Shown: positions 36,904-47,067, counted from the stretch's first letter. The stretch is DNA of 64,000 nt from Mesobacillus jeotgali (GCF_900166585.1 NZ_FVZC01000009.1:1871444-1935443); one strand, 5' to 3'. Notes: a model not told the origin generated them from the sequence alone. Program-made: numbers and translations.

Positions 36904-37510
36904 CGAGATGTTTCACGCTTTCCTTGTTTTCGTGCATGATTACATATTGGTCAAGCGATTGCTGATAGTTGAACATTTCCACTTCCAGGGGGCTGGGCTC
37001 TTCGTTTAGCCTCTTTTTGAATACATGGTTAAAAAACAGGATCATGCCAACACCAATGCCGATTGAATAAGGAATCTGGAATAACAGGGGTTTGGCGACT
37101 ACTTTTCCCGTCATGATAAAATAGAGCCGCTGATGCACCGTTTGCATGCTGACATCTTCATGAAAGTTCATGATCGTCATAGCTGCACCGAAAAACAGCA
37201 AGAACCACACAAGGATAAAAAATGGAATCGACAAACCTTTTTTCTTGTAGATCACTTCAATAATCGTTTGAGGCGGCCCTACAGTCTGGACTTCATATTC
37301 TGGATATATCCCTGTAATGAAATGGATGACCTTCATAACATCGATAATATGGATATGGTCTTTAGGCGAAATCTTTTTGACTTGAAGCGATGCCAGGTTT
37401 TGATATATATCTTCACTGGCAATGATCTGGGCAATATCCTTTAATAAAAGTAATTCTTCAGGCTTTACCTGGACGCGATTCCGCATCCGGATATAAATCG
37501 TTTTTTCCAT
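36893..37510 (-). CDS. spoVAA: Stage V sporulation protein SpoVAA
   Basis: 205 residues. The start MEKTIYIRMRNRVQ and the strongly conserved FHEDVSMQTVHQRLYFIMTG, LFQIPYSIGIGVGMI and EEPSPLEVEMFNYQ match B. subtilis SpoVAA. Two membrane helices lie near 100-120 and 145-165. ATG 37510 is chosen by alignment; upstream GTG/TTG codons are possible. First gene of the shortened spoVA unit. Confidence 0.92.
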   Translation of the reverse strand: MEKTIYIRMRNRVQVKPEELLLLKDIAQIIASEDIYQNLASLQVKKISPKDHIHIIDVMKVIHFITGIYPEYEVQTVGPPQTIIEVIYKKKGLSIPFFILVWFLLFFGAAMTIMNFHEDVSMQTVHQRLYFIMTGKVVAKPLLFQIPYSIGIGVGMILFFNHVFKKRLNEEPSPLEVEMFNYQQSLDQYVIMHENKESVKHLDDD

Positions 37511-37547
37511 CAGATTCACTTCCAACACAGTGTTTTCCTCGTATATT

Positions 37548-37576
37548 TAGTATGTATACCTTGGATTTTTTCATGA
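37548..37576 (-). promoter_or_regulatory. Forespore (sigma-G/F) promoter of spoVA
   Basis: On minus TCATG (37572-37576), a 17-base spacer, and CATACTA (37548-37554). The -10 box fits the sigma-G consensus CATnMTA exactly. spoVA is sigma-G dependent in B. subtilis. Confidence 0.65.
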
Positions 37577-37819
37577 AGCCCAATAATTGGTTAAGTTGGA
37601 GGGATTGGTGGCTGAAGAAATACGGTACCTTTTCCGGATCAATAGTAATGGAATATATGTTTCGCGAATCTTGCTTTTCGGGATGCCAATCGACCTATTG
37701 GTGACCTCTTTTTCTTGAACCTGGATACCCAGAGCGCCAATGATGTCAACATTCATGCAGCGGGTTTTCCGGTATGTTTGATATCCAAGTTTCCTTGTCA
37801 TAAGGAAAAATCGATAAAA
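37577..37819. other. Gap between the sigF terminator and the spoVA promoter
   Basis: No gene that I accept. A 36-codon plus-strand frame from GTG 37608 to 37718 has GGAGGG just before it but no recognised product. The minus strand is open over most of the gap without a start near a ribosome site. Confidence 0.35.
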
Positions 37820-37858
37820 ATAAAAAAAACCGAATGGATTCAAAGATCCATTCGGCCT
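37820..37858 (-). terminator. Terminator of spoIIAA-spoIIAB-sigF
   Basis: CCGAATGGA (37847-37855 on minus) pairs with TCCATTCGG across eight bases, then eight T residues. The sigF stop codon is inside it. Confidence 0.9.
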
Positions 37859-38598
37859 TTCATTTGCTGCAATATTTTCTTTTCCAAGCGGGAAACCTGA
37901 ACCTGGGAGATTCCAAGCCGGGCTGCGACTTCTGACTGGGTTTGATCCTTATAGTAGCGCAAATATACGATTAGTTTTTCCCGTTCATCCAGTTCGTTGA
38001 TTGCCTCTTTTAAGGCAATTTTATCGAACCAGCGTCCTTCTTCCCCATTATCGATCTGGTCCAGCAGGGTAATTGGGTCACCGTCGTTTTCGTACACGGT
38101 TTCATGAATAGATGCCGGGCTCCGGCTTGCCTCCTGTGCCATGATCACCTCTTCTGGTGATAGCTCGAGCAGCTCGGCAATTTCTTTGACAGTCGGTACC
38201 CTGCCAAGGTTTTTGGAAAGCTCATCTTTTGCTTTCCTGATTTTATTGCCTGTTTCCTTCAGCGACCTGCTGACCTTCACGGTACCGTCATCCCTGATAA
38301 ATCTCTGGATTTCTCCAATAATCATCGGAACGGCATACGTTGAAAATTTCACATCATACGAGAGGTCAAATTTATCAACTGATTTTAAAAGGCCGATGCT
38401 GCCGATTTGAAACAGATCGTCTGGCTCATACCCTCTGTTAAGGAAGCGTTGGACGACGGACCAAACGAGGCGCATGTTTTTCTGGACAATCAAGTCCCTG
38501 GCAGCCTGGTCTCCCTGCTGGCTTTTCAAAATCAGTTCTTTGACTTCATGGTCCTTAAGATAAGTTTGGCTATTATCCTTTTTTACCTCCACATCCAT
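37840..38598 (-). CDS. sigF: Forespore sigma factor SigF
   Basis: 252 residues. Region 2 has LFQIGSIGLLKSVDKFDLSYDVKFSTYAV (in part); region 4 has QTQSEVAARLGISQVQVSRLEKK. SigF is the first forespore-specific sigma factor, held by SpoIIAB until SpoIIAA releases it. It lies 13 bases after spoIIAB. Confidence 0.97.
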   Translation of the reverse strand: MDVEVKKDNSQTYLKDHEVKELILKSQQGDQAARDLIVQKNMRLVWSVVQRFLNRGYEPDDLFQIGSIGLLKSVDKFDLSYDVKFSTYAVPMIIGEIQRFIRDDGTVKVSRSLKETGNKIRKAKDELSKNLGRVPTVKEIAELLELSPEEVIMAQEASRSPASIHETVYENDGDPITLLDQIDNGEEGRWFDKIALKEAINELDEREKLIVYLRYYKDQTQSEVAARLGISQVQVSRLEKKILQQMKGRMDL

Positions 38599-38611
38599 AA
38601 GCAGAACTCCC

Positions 38612-39052
38612 TTAATTGCACAGCGCTTTGCTCTTTGACAGGTGCTTTTTCAAACGAATCTCTGTCCCAAAGCCGGGCTCTGATCTCACTTGTACTTCGT
38701 CCATGAAATTTTCCATTATCGTAAAACCCATACCGGACCGTTCCAGTTCTGGCTTTGATGTATAAAGAGGCTGCATGGCTTCATCGATATCTGGAATCCC
38801 TATTCCTTCATCTTTAATGAGCATTTCGATAGAACCATCCTGGAGCAGAACGGAAATAAACACCTTTCCGTCCGGATCGCTCTCATATCCATGGATGATT
38901 GCATTTGTTACCGCTTCTGAGACTACTGTTTTGATTTCTGTCAGTTCGTCCATAGTTGGATCCAGCTGCGCAATAAAGGCAGCAACGGTAACGCGGGCGA
39001 ATGATTCGTTTTGGCTTAACGCGCTAAAATGAAGATTCATTTCATTCTTCAT
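38612..39052 (-). CDS. spoIIAB: Anti-sigma F factor and kinase SpoIIAB
   Basis: 146 residues of the GHKL ATPase fold: N box [13 protein letters not shown]1 box [10 protein letters not shown]2 box [15 protein letters not shown]20, which contacts SigF in B. subtilis, is kept. It phosphorylates SpoIIAA or binds SigF. Three bases separate it from spoIIAA. Confidence 0.96.
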   Translation of the reverse strand: MKNEMNLHFSALSQNESFARVTVAAFIAQLDPTMDELTEIKTVVSEAVTNAIIHGYESDPDGKVFISVLLQDGSIEMLIKDEGIGIPDIDEAMQPLYTSKPELERSGMGFTIMENFMDEVQVRSEPGFGTEIRLKKHLSKSKALCN

Positions 39053-39055
39053 GGA

Positions 39056-39406
39056 TCAAGCTACCCCCAATCTCTCTAATGCAAATTCTTCCGACGGTTC
39101 AAGACGGATGATCTTGAATAAGCCCGACATATCAAATAATCTTTTGATTGGCGGTGAGATTGCGCATACTACCATTTCTCCATGAAGCTGTTTAATTTGT
39201 TTATATCTTCCCAAAACTACACCCAATCCCGAACTATCCATAAAGGTGAGGTGTTCGAGGTTCATGACAATGTGACGGACTCCTTCGTTTTCAAGGGCTT
39301 TTGTTGCCTGCTCGCGAAGCTGGTCTGCGGTGTGGTGATCCAATTCACCACTCACTCGGATCAATAAGACATCATGCTTCACTTCCATATCAATGTTAAG
39401 ACTCAC
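39056..39406 (-). CDS. spoIIAA: Anti-anti-sigma factor SpoIIAA
   Basis: 116 residues, STAS domain. The phosphorylation site is S58 in [13 protein letters not shown]. The unphosphorylated form attacks the SpoIIAB-SigF complex and frees SigF. Confidence 0.96.
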   Translation of the reverse strand: MSLNIDMEVKHDVLLIRVSGELDHHTADQLREQATKALENEGVRHIVMNLEHLTFMDSSGLGVVLGRYKQIKQLHGEMVVCAISPPIKRLFDMSGLFKIIRLEPSEEFALERLGVA

Positions 39407-39439
39407 TATCCAAAGCCTCCTTATCTGGTATAGTGAGTC

Positions 39440-39470
39440 AAATTCTCCATCGTTTCAGCCAAATCCTTCT
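39440..39470 (-). promoter_or_regulatory. Sigma-H promoter of spoIIA
   Basis: On minus AGAAGGATTT (39461-39470) and GAGAATTT (39440-39447) are 13 bases apart, matching the sigma-H pattern RnAGGAwWW / RnnGAATww well. The spoIIA operon of B. subtilis uses sigma-H. Confidence 0.7.
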
Positions 39471-39551
39471 TCAGAACAAAACTAGTGCAATTTCGCTAAA
39501 ACTAGATGGAATTGCAGACTTTTCGACACATTGATGATCCTGTCCAATTCC

Positions 39552-40727
39552 TTATTGGCTTCCTGCTCTCGTAAACATACCAAAGGAACGCTTATACAGG
39601 ATCCACCAGCTTGCTTTCTTCACTGATGTATCCGCTACCAGAGGGCTTTCTGAGACGGTCTTGCCGTCTTTTACAAGCTTAAGTGTTCCTACTTTATCTC
39701 CTTTTTGTACCGGAGCTTTTATACTTTTGTTCAGCGTAATCTTCTGTTTGACATCCTTGATGTCTACTCCTTTTTTTGTGAGCAGTGAAACACTTTCAGA
39801 AGTGACCGCGTTTATTGTCTTTTTGTCTCCCTTGCTGATTACTGCTTTTCCAAGCGGCTGCCCTTTCTTGAACATTGGATGTGTCTGGTACTGGCTGAAA
39901 GCATAATCCAGCATCTTCGTTACCTGGGCATTCCTCGCTTTGGAGGTAGGTGCTCCAAACACGACTGCGATTGCACGCATGCCATCCTTTTGGGCAGTGG
40001 CTGTAAGACAATATTTTGCTTCATTTGTAAAACCCGTTTTCAGACCATCGACTCCCGGGTAAAAACGGACAAGCTTATTCGTATTGACAAGCCAGAATTT
40101 CTTTTCTGAATCCTCACGCAGGTAATCTTCATACGTACCTGTATACTTGGTTATTTTTTCGTACTTAAGAAGCTCTTTTGCCATCATGGCCATATCATAT
40201 GACGAGCTATAATGTCCATCGACAGGCAGTCCGGTAGTATTTTTAAAATAGGTATCTTTTAAGCCAAGTTCTTTTACCTTCTTGTTCATCATTTTTACAA
40301 AGGTCTCTTCAGATCCACCAATGCGCTCTGCCATCGCCACTGCAGCATCATTACCTGATCCGATAGCGATTCCTTTGAGCAATTGCTCAACTGTCATTTC
40401 TTCACCTGGCTCCAGGAATATCTGAGATCCTCCCATTGAAGCGGCATATTCACTTGCGCGGACTTTTTCGTCTAGCTTCAGCCTTCCTTCATCCAGTGCT
40501 TCCATGATCAGCAGCATTGTCATGATTTTTGTCATGCTTGCCGGCGGGAGCTTTTCATGGCTGTTTTTATCAAACAGTACCTGCCCTGTATCACGCTCAA
40601 TCAAAATAGCTGAACTGGCATCATTGGCCAGTCCCGGGTCTCCTTCATTGGCATATCCTTTAGGGGATATAAATGCTGCACCCAGCATAAAAACAAGCAG
40701 TAAACTCGTAAACTTTTTCAGATTCAT
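39552..40727 (-). CDS. dacF: D-alanyl-D-alanine carboxypeptidase DacF
   Basis: About 391 residues. A signal peptide (LLLVFMLGAAFISPKGYA) is followed by the transpeptidase-like domain with SxxK in PASMTKIM, SGN in IGSGNDAAV and KTG in GLKTGFT. DacF acts in the forespore to limit cortex cross-linking. The ATG at 40727 has AGGAGG nine bases upstream; two codons earlier another ATG is too close. It reads toward spoIIAA, so a dacF transcript can continue into spoIIA. Confidence 0.92.
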   Translation of the reverse strand: MNLKKFTSLLLVFMLGAAFISPKGYANEGDPGLANDASSAILIERDTGQVLFDKNSHEKLPPASMTKIMTMLLIMEALDEGRLKLDEKVRASEYAASMGGSQIFLEPGEEMTVEQLLKGIAIGSGNDAAVAMAERIGGSEETFVKMMNKKVKELGLKDTYFKNTTGLPVDGHYSSSYDMAMMAKELLKYEKITKYTGTYEDYLREDSEKKFWLVNTNKLVRFYPGVDGLKTGFTNEAKYCLTATAQKDGMRAIAVVFGAPTSKARNAQVTKMLDYAFSQYQTHPMFKKGQPLGKAVISKGDKKTINAVTSESVSLLTKKGVDIKDVKQKITLNKSIKAPVQKGDKVGTLKLVKDGKTVSESPLVADTSVKKASWWILYKRSFGMFTRAGSQ

Positions 40728-40757
40728 AGCCATAACCCTCCTATCTTTATAGGCTCT

Positions 40758-40786
40758 ATTTTTATCCAATGAATCCATTTTTATAC
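40758..40786 (-). promoter_or_regulatory. Candidate sigma-F promoter of dacF
   Basis: On minus GTATA (40782-40786) and GGATAAAAAT (40758-40767), 14 bases apart. It resembles GywTA / GGnnAnAnTR with one -10 mismatch. Confidence 0.4.
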
Positions 40787-40820
40787 AGATAGGGTATATA
40801 AAACCCCTTTTTTTGTATAT

Positions 40821-40849
40821 AAAAAAGCGGAGAGTCATCTCTCCGCTTT
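40821..40849 (-). terminator. Terminator of pdp
   Basis: AAAGCGGAGAG pairs with CTCTCCGCTTT across ATGA, followed by T residues on minus. Confidence 0.9.
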
Positions 40850-40861
40850 GGTACATAGTCT

Positions 40862-42166
40862 TTATTCAGTGATTTCCTCGTGTATGAGGACTGGCGCATC
40901 AACGTGTCCGCCAGTGATTTTTATGTTCTCATAAAGCATTTCTTTTACTTCATTAACATCCTCAAAATTACTATAGATAGTAAGAAGGGATTCTCCCTTT
41001 TCTACCTTGTCACCAATTTTCTTGCGAAGCATCAGGCCGACTGCCAAATCGATTTCTGATTCCTTTGTTGCTCTGCCTGCCCCTAGTAGCATTGCAGCTG
41101 TACCCACCTCATCAGCGACGATTTCAGAAACATATCCAGCATCTTTGGCTTCAAGTTCAAATGTATACTTAGCCTGCGGAAGCTTTTCCGGATGATCGAC
41201 AACAGATGCATCACCGCCCTGAGAGGAAAGGAATACCTTGAATGTTTCAAGTGCAGAGCCGTTTTGGATGGCTTCTTCCAGCTTGCTGCGTGCTGCTCCA
41301 AGAGATTCTGCTTTTCCTGCAAGGAAAACCATGTGGCTTCCTAGTGTCAGGCATAACTCTGTTAAATCTTCAGGACCTTCACCTTTTAAAGTATCGATTG
41401 CTTCCTTAACTTCCAGTGCGTTTCCGATAGCAAACCCAAGCGGCTGGCTCATATCAGAAATGACAGCCATCGTCCTGCGGCCAACATTGTTTCCGATTCT
41501 AACCATTGCTTTTGCCAATTCACGTGAATCTTCCAGAGTCTTCATGAATGCTCCTGCTCCAGTTTTAACGTCAAGAACGATCGCATCGGCTCCTGCAGCG
41601 ATTTTCTTGCTCATGATGGAGCTGGCAATCAAAGGAATGCTGTCCACTGTAGCTGTTACATCACGTAAAGAATAAAGCTTCTTATCGGCCGGAGTGAGAT
41701 TTCCGCTTTGACCGATGACAGCAATCTTATTCTTATTAACTAGGTCAATGAATTCTTCATTGTCAATTTCAACATGGAAGCCTTCGACTGATTCAAGCTT
41801 ATCGATCGTACCGCCAGTATGCCCTAGGCCGCGGCCAGACATTTTGGCTACTGGGACACCAACTGCAGCAACTAATGGACCCAGAACAAGAGTGGTTGTA
41901 TCCCCTACACCGCCTGTAGAGTGCTTATCGACTTTAACACCTTCAATCGCTGAAAGGTCGATCTGGTCTCCTGACTCCACCATTGCCATTGTAAGGTCAG
42001 CACGTTCTTTTTCCGTCATCCCCTGGAAAAAAATCGCCATTGTCAATGCGCTCACCTGATAGTCAGGTATACTTCCATTTGTATAACCATCAATAAAAAA
42101 CTGAATTTCTTCGGTTGATAACTCATGTCCGTCACGCTTTTTCTCTATTACGTCAACCATTCTCAT
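40862..42166 (-). CDS. pdp: Pyrimidine-nucleoside phosphorylase
   Basis: 434 residues. It cleaves uridine, deoxyuridine and thymidine with phosphate. [26 protein letters not shown] and the active-site [13 protein letters not shown] are diagnostic. ATG 42166 starts [10 protein letters not shown], as B. subtilis Pdp; codons further upstream lack support. It is last of deoB-pupG-pdp. Confidence 0.95.
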   Translation of the reverse strand: MRMVDVIEKKRDGHELSTEEIQFFIDGYTNGSIPDYQVSALTMAIFFQGMTEKERADLTMAMVESGDQIDLSAIEGVKVDKHSTGGVGDTTTLVLGPLVAAVGVPVAKMSGRGLGHTGGTIDKLESVEGFHVEIDNEEFIDLVNKNKIAVIGQSGNLTPADKKLYSLRDVTATVDSIPLIASSIMSKKIAAGADAIVLDVKTGAGAFMKTLEDSRELAKAMVRIGNNVGRRTMAVISDMSQPLGFAIGNALEVKEAIDTLKGEGPEDLTELCLTLGSHMVFLAGKAESLGAARSKLEEAIQNGSALETFKVFLSSQGGDASVVDHPEKLPQAKYTFELEAKDAGYVSEIVADEVGTAAMLLGAGRATKESEIDLAVGLMLRKKIGDKVEKGESLLTIYSNFEDVNEVKEMLYENIKITGGHVDAPVLIHEEITE

Positions 42167-42207
42167 CATTATCACCACTTATTATTATTTAGCTGGAGAG
42201 CTATGGA

Positions 42208-43032
42208 TTATTTTTGACCTATTGTTTTTACAATCTCATTCACAAGTAAAAGGAAACTAGACTTCACCTTTTCCGTTGTTTCGATTACTTCATCATGGCT
42301 TAACGGTTGATCGAGGATGCCTGCTGCCATGTTTGAGATACAGGAAATTCCAAGCACCTCAATTCCTGAATGCTTCGCAACAATGACTTCAGGCACGGTA
42401 GACATTCCTACTGCGTCTCCACCCAGCGTACGGATCATTCTTACTTCAGCCGGTGTTTCATATACAGGTCCAGGATTTCCAAGATATACGCCCTCTTTAA
42501 TTGTAAGATTATTCTTTTCAGCGACCTCTTTTGCAATACCTCTCAAATTCTTTGAGTAGGCTTCGCTCATATCTGGGAAGCGAACACCGAATCTAGAATC
42601 ATTTGGCCCTATCAATGGGTTTGTACCCATATTGTTTATATGGTCTGTAATGATCATCAAATCCCCTGGCTCGAAGCTTTCGTTGACCCCGCCAGCTGCG
42701 TTTGTAACAATCAGCTTATCAACACCAAGTTCCTTCATGACACGAACCGGGAAAGTTACCTTATCCATGCTATAGCCTTCATAGTAATGAAAACGGCCCT
42801 GCATCGCGATGACTTCCACGCCGCTAAGCTGCCCGCAAACTAATTGGCCTGCATGACCTTCCACTGTAGAAACCGGGAAGCCTGGGATCTCGTTGTAAGG
42901 AATCTTGACAGGGTCTGAAATGTCGTCAGCAAGAACACCCAGTCCTGAGCCAAGAATCAAGCCGATTTTCGGCTGCTGCTTTAATTTTCCACTAATAAAA
43001 GATGCTGCTGTTTGAATTTGATTATATTCCAT
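42208..43032 (-). CDS. pupG: Purine-nucleoside phosphorylase PupG
   Basis: 274 residues, trimeric PNP type, specific for guanosine and inosine. Phosphate and base contacts are in [26 protein letters not shown] and [14 protein letters not shown] 43032 has AAGGAG eight bases upstream. It follows deoB by 12 bases. Confidence 0.95.
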   Translation of the reverse strand: MEYNQIQTAASFISGKLKQQPKIGLILGSGLGVLADDISDPVKIPYNEIPGFPVSTVEGHAGQLVCGQLSGVEVIAMQGRFHYYEGYSMDKVTFPVRVMKELGVDKLIVTNAAGGVNESFEPGDLMIITDHINNMGTNPLIGPNDSRFGVRFPDMSEAYSKNLRGIAKEVAEKNNLTIKEGVYLGNPGPVYETPAEVRMIRTLGGDAVGMSTVPEVIVAKHSGIEVLGISCISNMAAGILDQPLSHDEVIETTEKVKSSFLLLVNEIVKTIGQK

Positions 43033-43044
43033 GAATTCCACTCC

Positions 43045-44226
43045 TTAGTTCAATTCCTTTAGGAAGCTAGTTCCGTGTTCCGGCATTTTTACTTTAAAGT
43101 TCTCCGCAACTGTCGCGCCTATGTCAGCAAAGGTTTTACGGACAGGCAGTTCTTTCCCTTCCTTCATTCCCTTTGAATAAACAAGCAGCGGCACGTATTC
43201 ACGTGTGTGGTCTGTTCCGTGGTGAACCGGATCATTACCGTGATCTGCCGTAATGATGAGCAGGTCATCTTCTTTCAGTTTTTCAAATACTTCCGGCAGG
43301 CGTGCATCATATTCTTCAAGTGCCTTGCCATAGCCTTCTGGGTCACGTCGATGCCCGAACAGCGCATCGAAATCAACCAGGTTCAAAAAGCTCAATCCAG
43401 TGAAGTCCTGTTCCAATGTCTGAAGGAGTTTATCCATTCCATCCATATTTGACACTGTACGAAGCGATTCAGTTACCCCTTCGCCGTCATAAATATCCGA
43501 AATTTTACCGATTGCCAGTACGTCGAGTCCTGCATCCTTCAATTCATTCATGACAGTTCTGTCAAATGGCTTCAGTGCATAATCATGACGGTTTGATGTA
43601 CGTTTAAAGTTACCTGGTTCACCGAGAAATGGTCTTGCAATGACTCTGCCGACCATATACTTTTCATCAAGTGTCAGTTCCCTGGCAATCTTGCATATAT
43701 CATAGAGCTCTTCTATTGGGACGATTTCTTCATGGGCAGCGATCTGCAATACCGAATCTGCTGAAGTGTAAACAATCAAAGCACCTGTCTTCATGTGCTC
43801 TTCACCAAGCTCAACAAGGATTTCGGTTCCGCTTGCCGGTTTGTTTCCAATTACTTTCCTGCCAGTGCGGGATTCAAGCTCAGAAATCAGTTCATCAGGG
43901 AAGCCATCAGGGAACACCTGGAACGGAGTCTGGATATTCAAGCCCATGATCTCCCAATGTCCTGTCATTGTGTCCTTGCCATTTGAAGCCTCTTCCATCT
44001 TTGTATAGAATGCCAGCGGCTTTTCAGCAGGGCTGATTCCTTGAATCTCCTCAATGTTGCTAAGACCGAGCTTACCCATATTCGGCATGTTCAATCCGTT
44101 CATTTTCTCACCGATATGGCCAAGTGTATGGGAACCTTTATCCCCGAACTTTTCTGCATCAGGTGCCTCACCAATCCCGACTGAATCCATGACAATCAAA
44201 AATACTCGCTTATATGTATTCGACAT
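43045..44226 (-). CDS. deoB: Phosphopentomutase DeoB (Drm)
   Basis: 393 residues of the alkaline-phosphatase superfamily. [13 protein letters not shown] holds the first metal aspartate; the phosphorylated threonine is in [11 protein letters not shown]; other ligands lie in [15 protein letters not shown] and [17 protein letters not shown]. It interconverts ribose-1-phosphate and ribose-5-phosphate, feeding products of PupG and Pdp into central metabolism. Confidence 0.96.
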   Translation of the reverse strand: MSNTYKRVFLIVMDSVGIGEAPDAEKFGDKGSHTLGHIGEKMNGLNMPNMGKLGLSNIEEIQGISPAEKPLAFYTKMEEASNGKDTMTGHWEIMGLNIQTPFQVFPDGFPDELISELESRTGRKVIGNKPASGTEILVELGEEHMKTGALIVYTSADSVLQIAAHEEIVPIEELYDICKIARELTLDEKYMVGRVIARPFLGEPGNFKRTSNRHDYALKPFDRTVMNELKDAGLDVLAIGKISDIYDGEGVTESLRTVSNMDGMDKLLQTLEQDFTGLSFLNLVDFDALFGHRRDPEGYGKALEEYDARLPEVFEKLKEDDLLIITADHGNDPVHHGTDHTREYVPLLVYSKGMKEGKELPVRKTFADIGATVAENFKVKMPEHGTSFLKELN

Positions 44227-44309
44227 TCTTTTTCCTCCTTAAAAAGCATGAATGCGTTACTCATAATTTTACAATTTTATGTTACCCTTTTTTGCTTATG
44301 ATAATCGGA

Positions 44310-44324
44310 TGCGTGCGTTTACAT
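44310..44324 (-). promoter_or_regulatory. Probable CcpA cre site upstream of deoB
   Basis: On minus ATGTAAACGCACGCA fits every defined position of WTGNAANCGNWNNCW. It lies about 85 bases before the deoB start. Confidence 0.5.
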
Positions 44325-44326
44325 TT

Positions 44327-44340
44327 GTCAGAAGTCTGAC
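44327..44340. promoter_or_regulatory. Perfect 14-bp palindrome upstream of deoB
   Basis: GTCAGAAGTCTGAC has six-base arms around a two-base centre, two bases from the proposed cre site. It looks like an operator for a dimeric regulator, identity unknown. Confidence 0.4.
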
Positions 44341-44375
44341 ATCTTCATTTTACTAAATATATTTAAAAACACAAG

Positions 44376-44407
44376 AAAAAAAGCCAGCTTTTCATGCGGC
44401 TTTTTTG
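44376..44407 (-). terminator. Terminator of xerD
   Basis: AAAAGCCGC and GCTGGCTTTTT form a short stem with a T run on minus in the xerD-deoB gap. Confidence 0.65.
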
Positions 44408-44463
44408 ACAATTCTATGAATCTATCTGTTTTTAATCTCAGTATAATTGTATCCTGCAATACA

Positions 44464-45357
44464 TTATGCCCGAGGATGGAACTTTGTATAAACATCCTTT
44501 AATCTGGTCTTTGACACATGGGTATATATTTGTGTGGTGGAGATGTCTGCATGTCCCAGCATTTCCTGGACAGCCCGAAGATCTGCTCCATTTTCAAGCA
44601 GGTGGGTAGCAAATGAATGCCGCAGAGTATGCGGCGTCAATTCCTTTTCAATCCCCGAGTCTGAAGCGAGCCGTTTAAGGATTTTCCAAAAACCCTGACG
44701 CGTCAAACCCTTCCCATGGTGATTTAAAAATAAAGAATCATCCCTATGTTTTTTGGAAGCGAGTTTTGGCCTCCCTTTTTCAAGATACTGTTCAATTGCA
44801 TCAGATGCCGTCTTCCCAATCGGGATGATCCTTTCCTTGCTCCCTTTTCCCATACAGCGTACAAACCCCATTGTCAGGTGTACATCAGACAATTTAAGCC
44901 CAATTAGTTCACTGACACGGATACCAGTAGCATACATCATTTCAAGCATCGCTTTATCCCGATAGCCGAAAGGGTCTGTCAATTTTGGGCTGTCAAGAAG
45001 AGTCTCAACCTCCTCCATGCTAAGAACCTTAGGCAAAGAGCGTTCATGCTGGGGACTCTCGATGTGGACAGTTGGATCATGGTCAACAGCCTTTTCCCGG
45101 AGGAGGAAATGGTGAAAAGCCCGGATTGAGGCAATATGCCTTGCCAATGTTTTTGAGGATTTCCCTGTATCTTTCAAAAACTTAAGGAAGTGGACAATCT
45201 GTGGACGCTGGACCTCATTCAAGTCCTTCAGCTTTTCAACATTCTTCAGATAATTAATATAGCTATTCAAGTCTCTTTTATAGGACACAATCGTATTCTT
45301 TGAGAGTCCCTTTTCAACTACAAGAAAGTGGATAAAGTCGTCGAGCCTGTCTTCCAT
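44464..45357 (-). CDS. xerD: Tyrosine recombinase XerD (RipX)
   Basis: 297 residues. The catalytic residues R147, K171, H243, R246, H269 and Y278 are all present ([29 protein letters not shown]). With XerC it resolves chromosome dimers at dif during division. It follows yqzK by five bases. Confidence 0.96.
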   Translation of the reverse strand: MEDRLDDFIHFLVVEKGLSKNTIVSYKRDLNSYINYLKNVEKLKDLNEVQRPQIVHFLKFLKDTGKSSKTLARHIASIRAFHHFLLREKAVDHDPTVHIESPQHERSLPKVLSMEEVETLLDSPKLTDPFGYRDKAMLEMMYATGIRVSELIGLKLSDVHLTMGFVRCMGKGSKERIIPIGKTASDAIEQYLEKGRPKLASKKHRDDSLFLNHHGKGLTRQGFWKILKRLASDSGIEKELTPHTLRHSFATHLLENGADLRAVQEMLGHADISTTQIYTHVSKTRLKDVYTKFHPRA

Positions 45358-45362
45358 TTTTA

Positions 45363-45590
45363 TTACTCTCCATTCAGATAAAACAGTATCAGCCTTTCAA
45401 GCATGTTTCCTTCTTCTTTAACAAATGTTCCTGACACCTTGATGGCTGCTCCCTCAGGTGCATCATAGCGATGATAACTTTCATATTCTTCATTAATCCA
45501 CATGATACCATAATAAAATAGAATTGTGCATCCTGTGAACAAGATGAACACCTTTAATGTATGCACGACCAAACCAATCCACGATTTCAT
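45363..45590 (-). CDS. yqzK: YqzK family protein (DUF4227)
   Basis: 75 residues with one membrane helix ([20 protein letters not shown]) and a conserved extracytoplasmic tail ([13 protein letters not shown] and [12 protein letters not shown]). The gene lies between fur and xerD as in B. subtilis. Function unknown. ATG 45590 preferred over one five codons earlier. Confidence 0.8.
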   Translation of the reverse strand: MKSWIGLVVHTLKVFILFTGCTILFYYGIMWINEEYESYHRYDAPEGAAIKVSGTFVKEEGNMLERLILFYLNGE

Positions 45591-45727
45591 ATTTCTTGCC
45601 TCCATACCTGTTGTATAGAAAATTAACAGTCAATATCCTGTGACTGCTCACTGACTATACTTATTTATTAATCTGTATGCCAAATTGGACAAGAATTATA
45701 CCTAATATAGGAGCATTTAAAGGAAAT

Positions 45728-45762
45728 AAAAAACCCTTTTTCCAATGGAAAAAGGGCTTTGA
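45728..45762 (-). terminator. Terminator of fur
   Basis: CCCTTTTTCC and GGAAAAAGGG form a ten-base-pair stem with an AAT-type loop, followed by six T residues on minus. Confidence 0.85.
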
Positions 45763-45763
45763 C

Positions 45764-46222
45764 TTATTCTGTTGCTGCCGTATCTTTCTCCTGGCATCTG
45801 TGGCAAATGCCATGGAAAGTCAGGCGATGGTCTTTGATTTTGAATTTCCAGTCTCTTTCAACGATTTCTTCAACGTCTTCGAGAAGATCGTCCTGGATTT
45901 CATCCACAGCCCCGCATTCGATGCAGACCAGGTGATGATGGAAATGGGCAGCGCCTTCCTGGCGGAGATCATATCGGGACACTCCGTCCCCAAAATTGAT
46001 TTTATCGACAATTTTCAGTTCAGTAAGCAATTCAAGTGTCCGGTATACGGTTGCCAGTCCGATTTCAGGAGCTTTCTCTTTGACAAGCAAATAAACATCT
46101 TCAGCACTCAAGTGGTCTTCTTCATGTTCAAGCAGGACGCGAACGGTAGCCTCACGCTGAGGCGTTAATTTATAGCTGGACGAATGCAGCTGTTTCTTAA
46201 TTCTCTCGATTCTGTTTTCCAT
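45764..46222 (-). CDS. fur: Ferric uptake regulator Fur
   Basis: 152 residues. The N-terminal winged helix includes LTPQREATVRVLLE and GLATVYRTLELL. The metal sites include HHH at 95-97 and zinc cysteines C100, C103, C140 and C143. It represses iron uptake genes when Fe(II) is plentiful. ATG 46222 gives the conserved start MENRIERIKKQL; a GTG five codons earlier directly abuts the ribosome site. Confidence 0.96.
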   Translation of the reverse strand: MENRIERIKKQLHSSSYKLTPQREATVRVLLEHEEDHLSAEDVYLLVKEKAPEIGLATVYRTLELLTELKIVDKINFGDGVSRYDLRQEGAAHFHHHLVCIECGAVDEIQDDLLEDVEEIVERDWKFKIKDHRLTFHGICHRCQEKDTAATE

Positions 46223-46337
46223 TTCGATAACTCTCACTCCCCCGCCACTGTTCTTATATTATATCAGAAGGGGAATAAGATTCAAAATAAAATTATTACA
46301 AATAAGGAACAATAGTCATTTCTATTTAATAAAGACT

Positions 46338-46979
46338 TTAATTTATAGAATTGATAACAGCTTTTAAGAAAGCAGGGGATAAATAGGCCTCTACCCCCGC
46401 TGCAACCGCAAGAAAGACGAGAGCGGCAATAAAGGAAAAGATATATCTAAAAAATTGCGGCATGATCGGCTGGCTGATTTTCTTCATAAACTGATTGCGG
46501 ATCATTTTCAAAGAAAAAGTAACCGCCATTGCCGCTGTAATGATGAAAACCGGGATGATGATGAAGTTTTGCGGCAGGATGGAAACAAAGGACAACAGGA
46601 ATCCGTCCCATTGCATTTGGTTCACGAGAAAGCCGACAGTGAAACCGACTACCATTCCTTTCATGAACAGAAGAACCAGGATAACTGGAAGTCCAATAAT
46701 AGAAACACCCAAAATCCAGATCAGGCCAATAAACTTGCCGTTATGCATAAAGCTTTGCAGAAACAAATCCCTTCCATCCGCTACTTTACCGGAAGCAGCC
46801 TGTCCAAAAAATTGTGATAGATAATAGAATAAATCTTCTTTTTGAGTAAAACTGAGGCTATTTACAATCACTGCCCCAAAGATCACGCCCATCAAGAACA
46901 GGACTATGACAAAAAGATAGATTGAGGAATATTCTCGTAAATGGTTTACTGCGACGTCCTGGTACCTTCGTTTCTTCAT
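46338..46979 (-). CDS. spoIIM: Stage II sporulation protein M
   Basis: 213 residues with about five membrane helices. The family segment FMHNGKFIGLIWILGVSIIGLPVIL is present. SpoIIM joins SpoIID and SpoIIP in the peptidoglycan-degrading DMP complex that drives engulfment. ATG 46979 has GGAGG eight bases upstream and gives the usual family length. Confidence 0.93.
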   Translation of the reverse strand: MKKRRYQDVAVNHLREYSSIYLFVIVLFLMGVIFGAVIVNSLSFTQKEDLFYYLSQFFGQAASGKVADGRDLFLQSFMHNGKFIGLIWILGVSIIGLPVILVLLFMKGMVVGFTVGFLVNQMQWDGFLLSFVSILPQNFIIIPVFIITAAMAVTFSLKMIRNQFMKKISQPIMPQFFRYIFSFIAALVFLAVAAGVEAYLSPAFLKAVINSIN

Positions 46980-47009
46980 CTCTTTTCCTCCTGCATATTG
47001 GTTATTACC

Positions 47010-47037
47010 ATCATATGCTTGGACGGGCTGTCTATGA
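47010..47037 (-). promoter_or_regulatory. Probable sigma-E promoter of spoIIM
   Basis: On minus TCATAGA (47031-47037) and CATATGAT (47010-47017) are 13 bases apart, the same arrangement as before dacB. spoIIM is sigma-E controlled in B. subtilis. Confidence 0.55.
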
Positions 47038-47067
47038 CTCGCAAAACAGAATTTCATTTTAATAGAA

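Noticed and set aside
37571..37843. 90-codon minus-strand frame between sigF and spoVAA
   Set aside because: Starts inside the sigF terminator stem and lacks a ribosome site.
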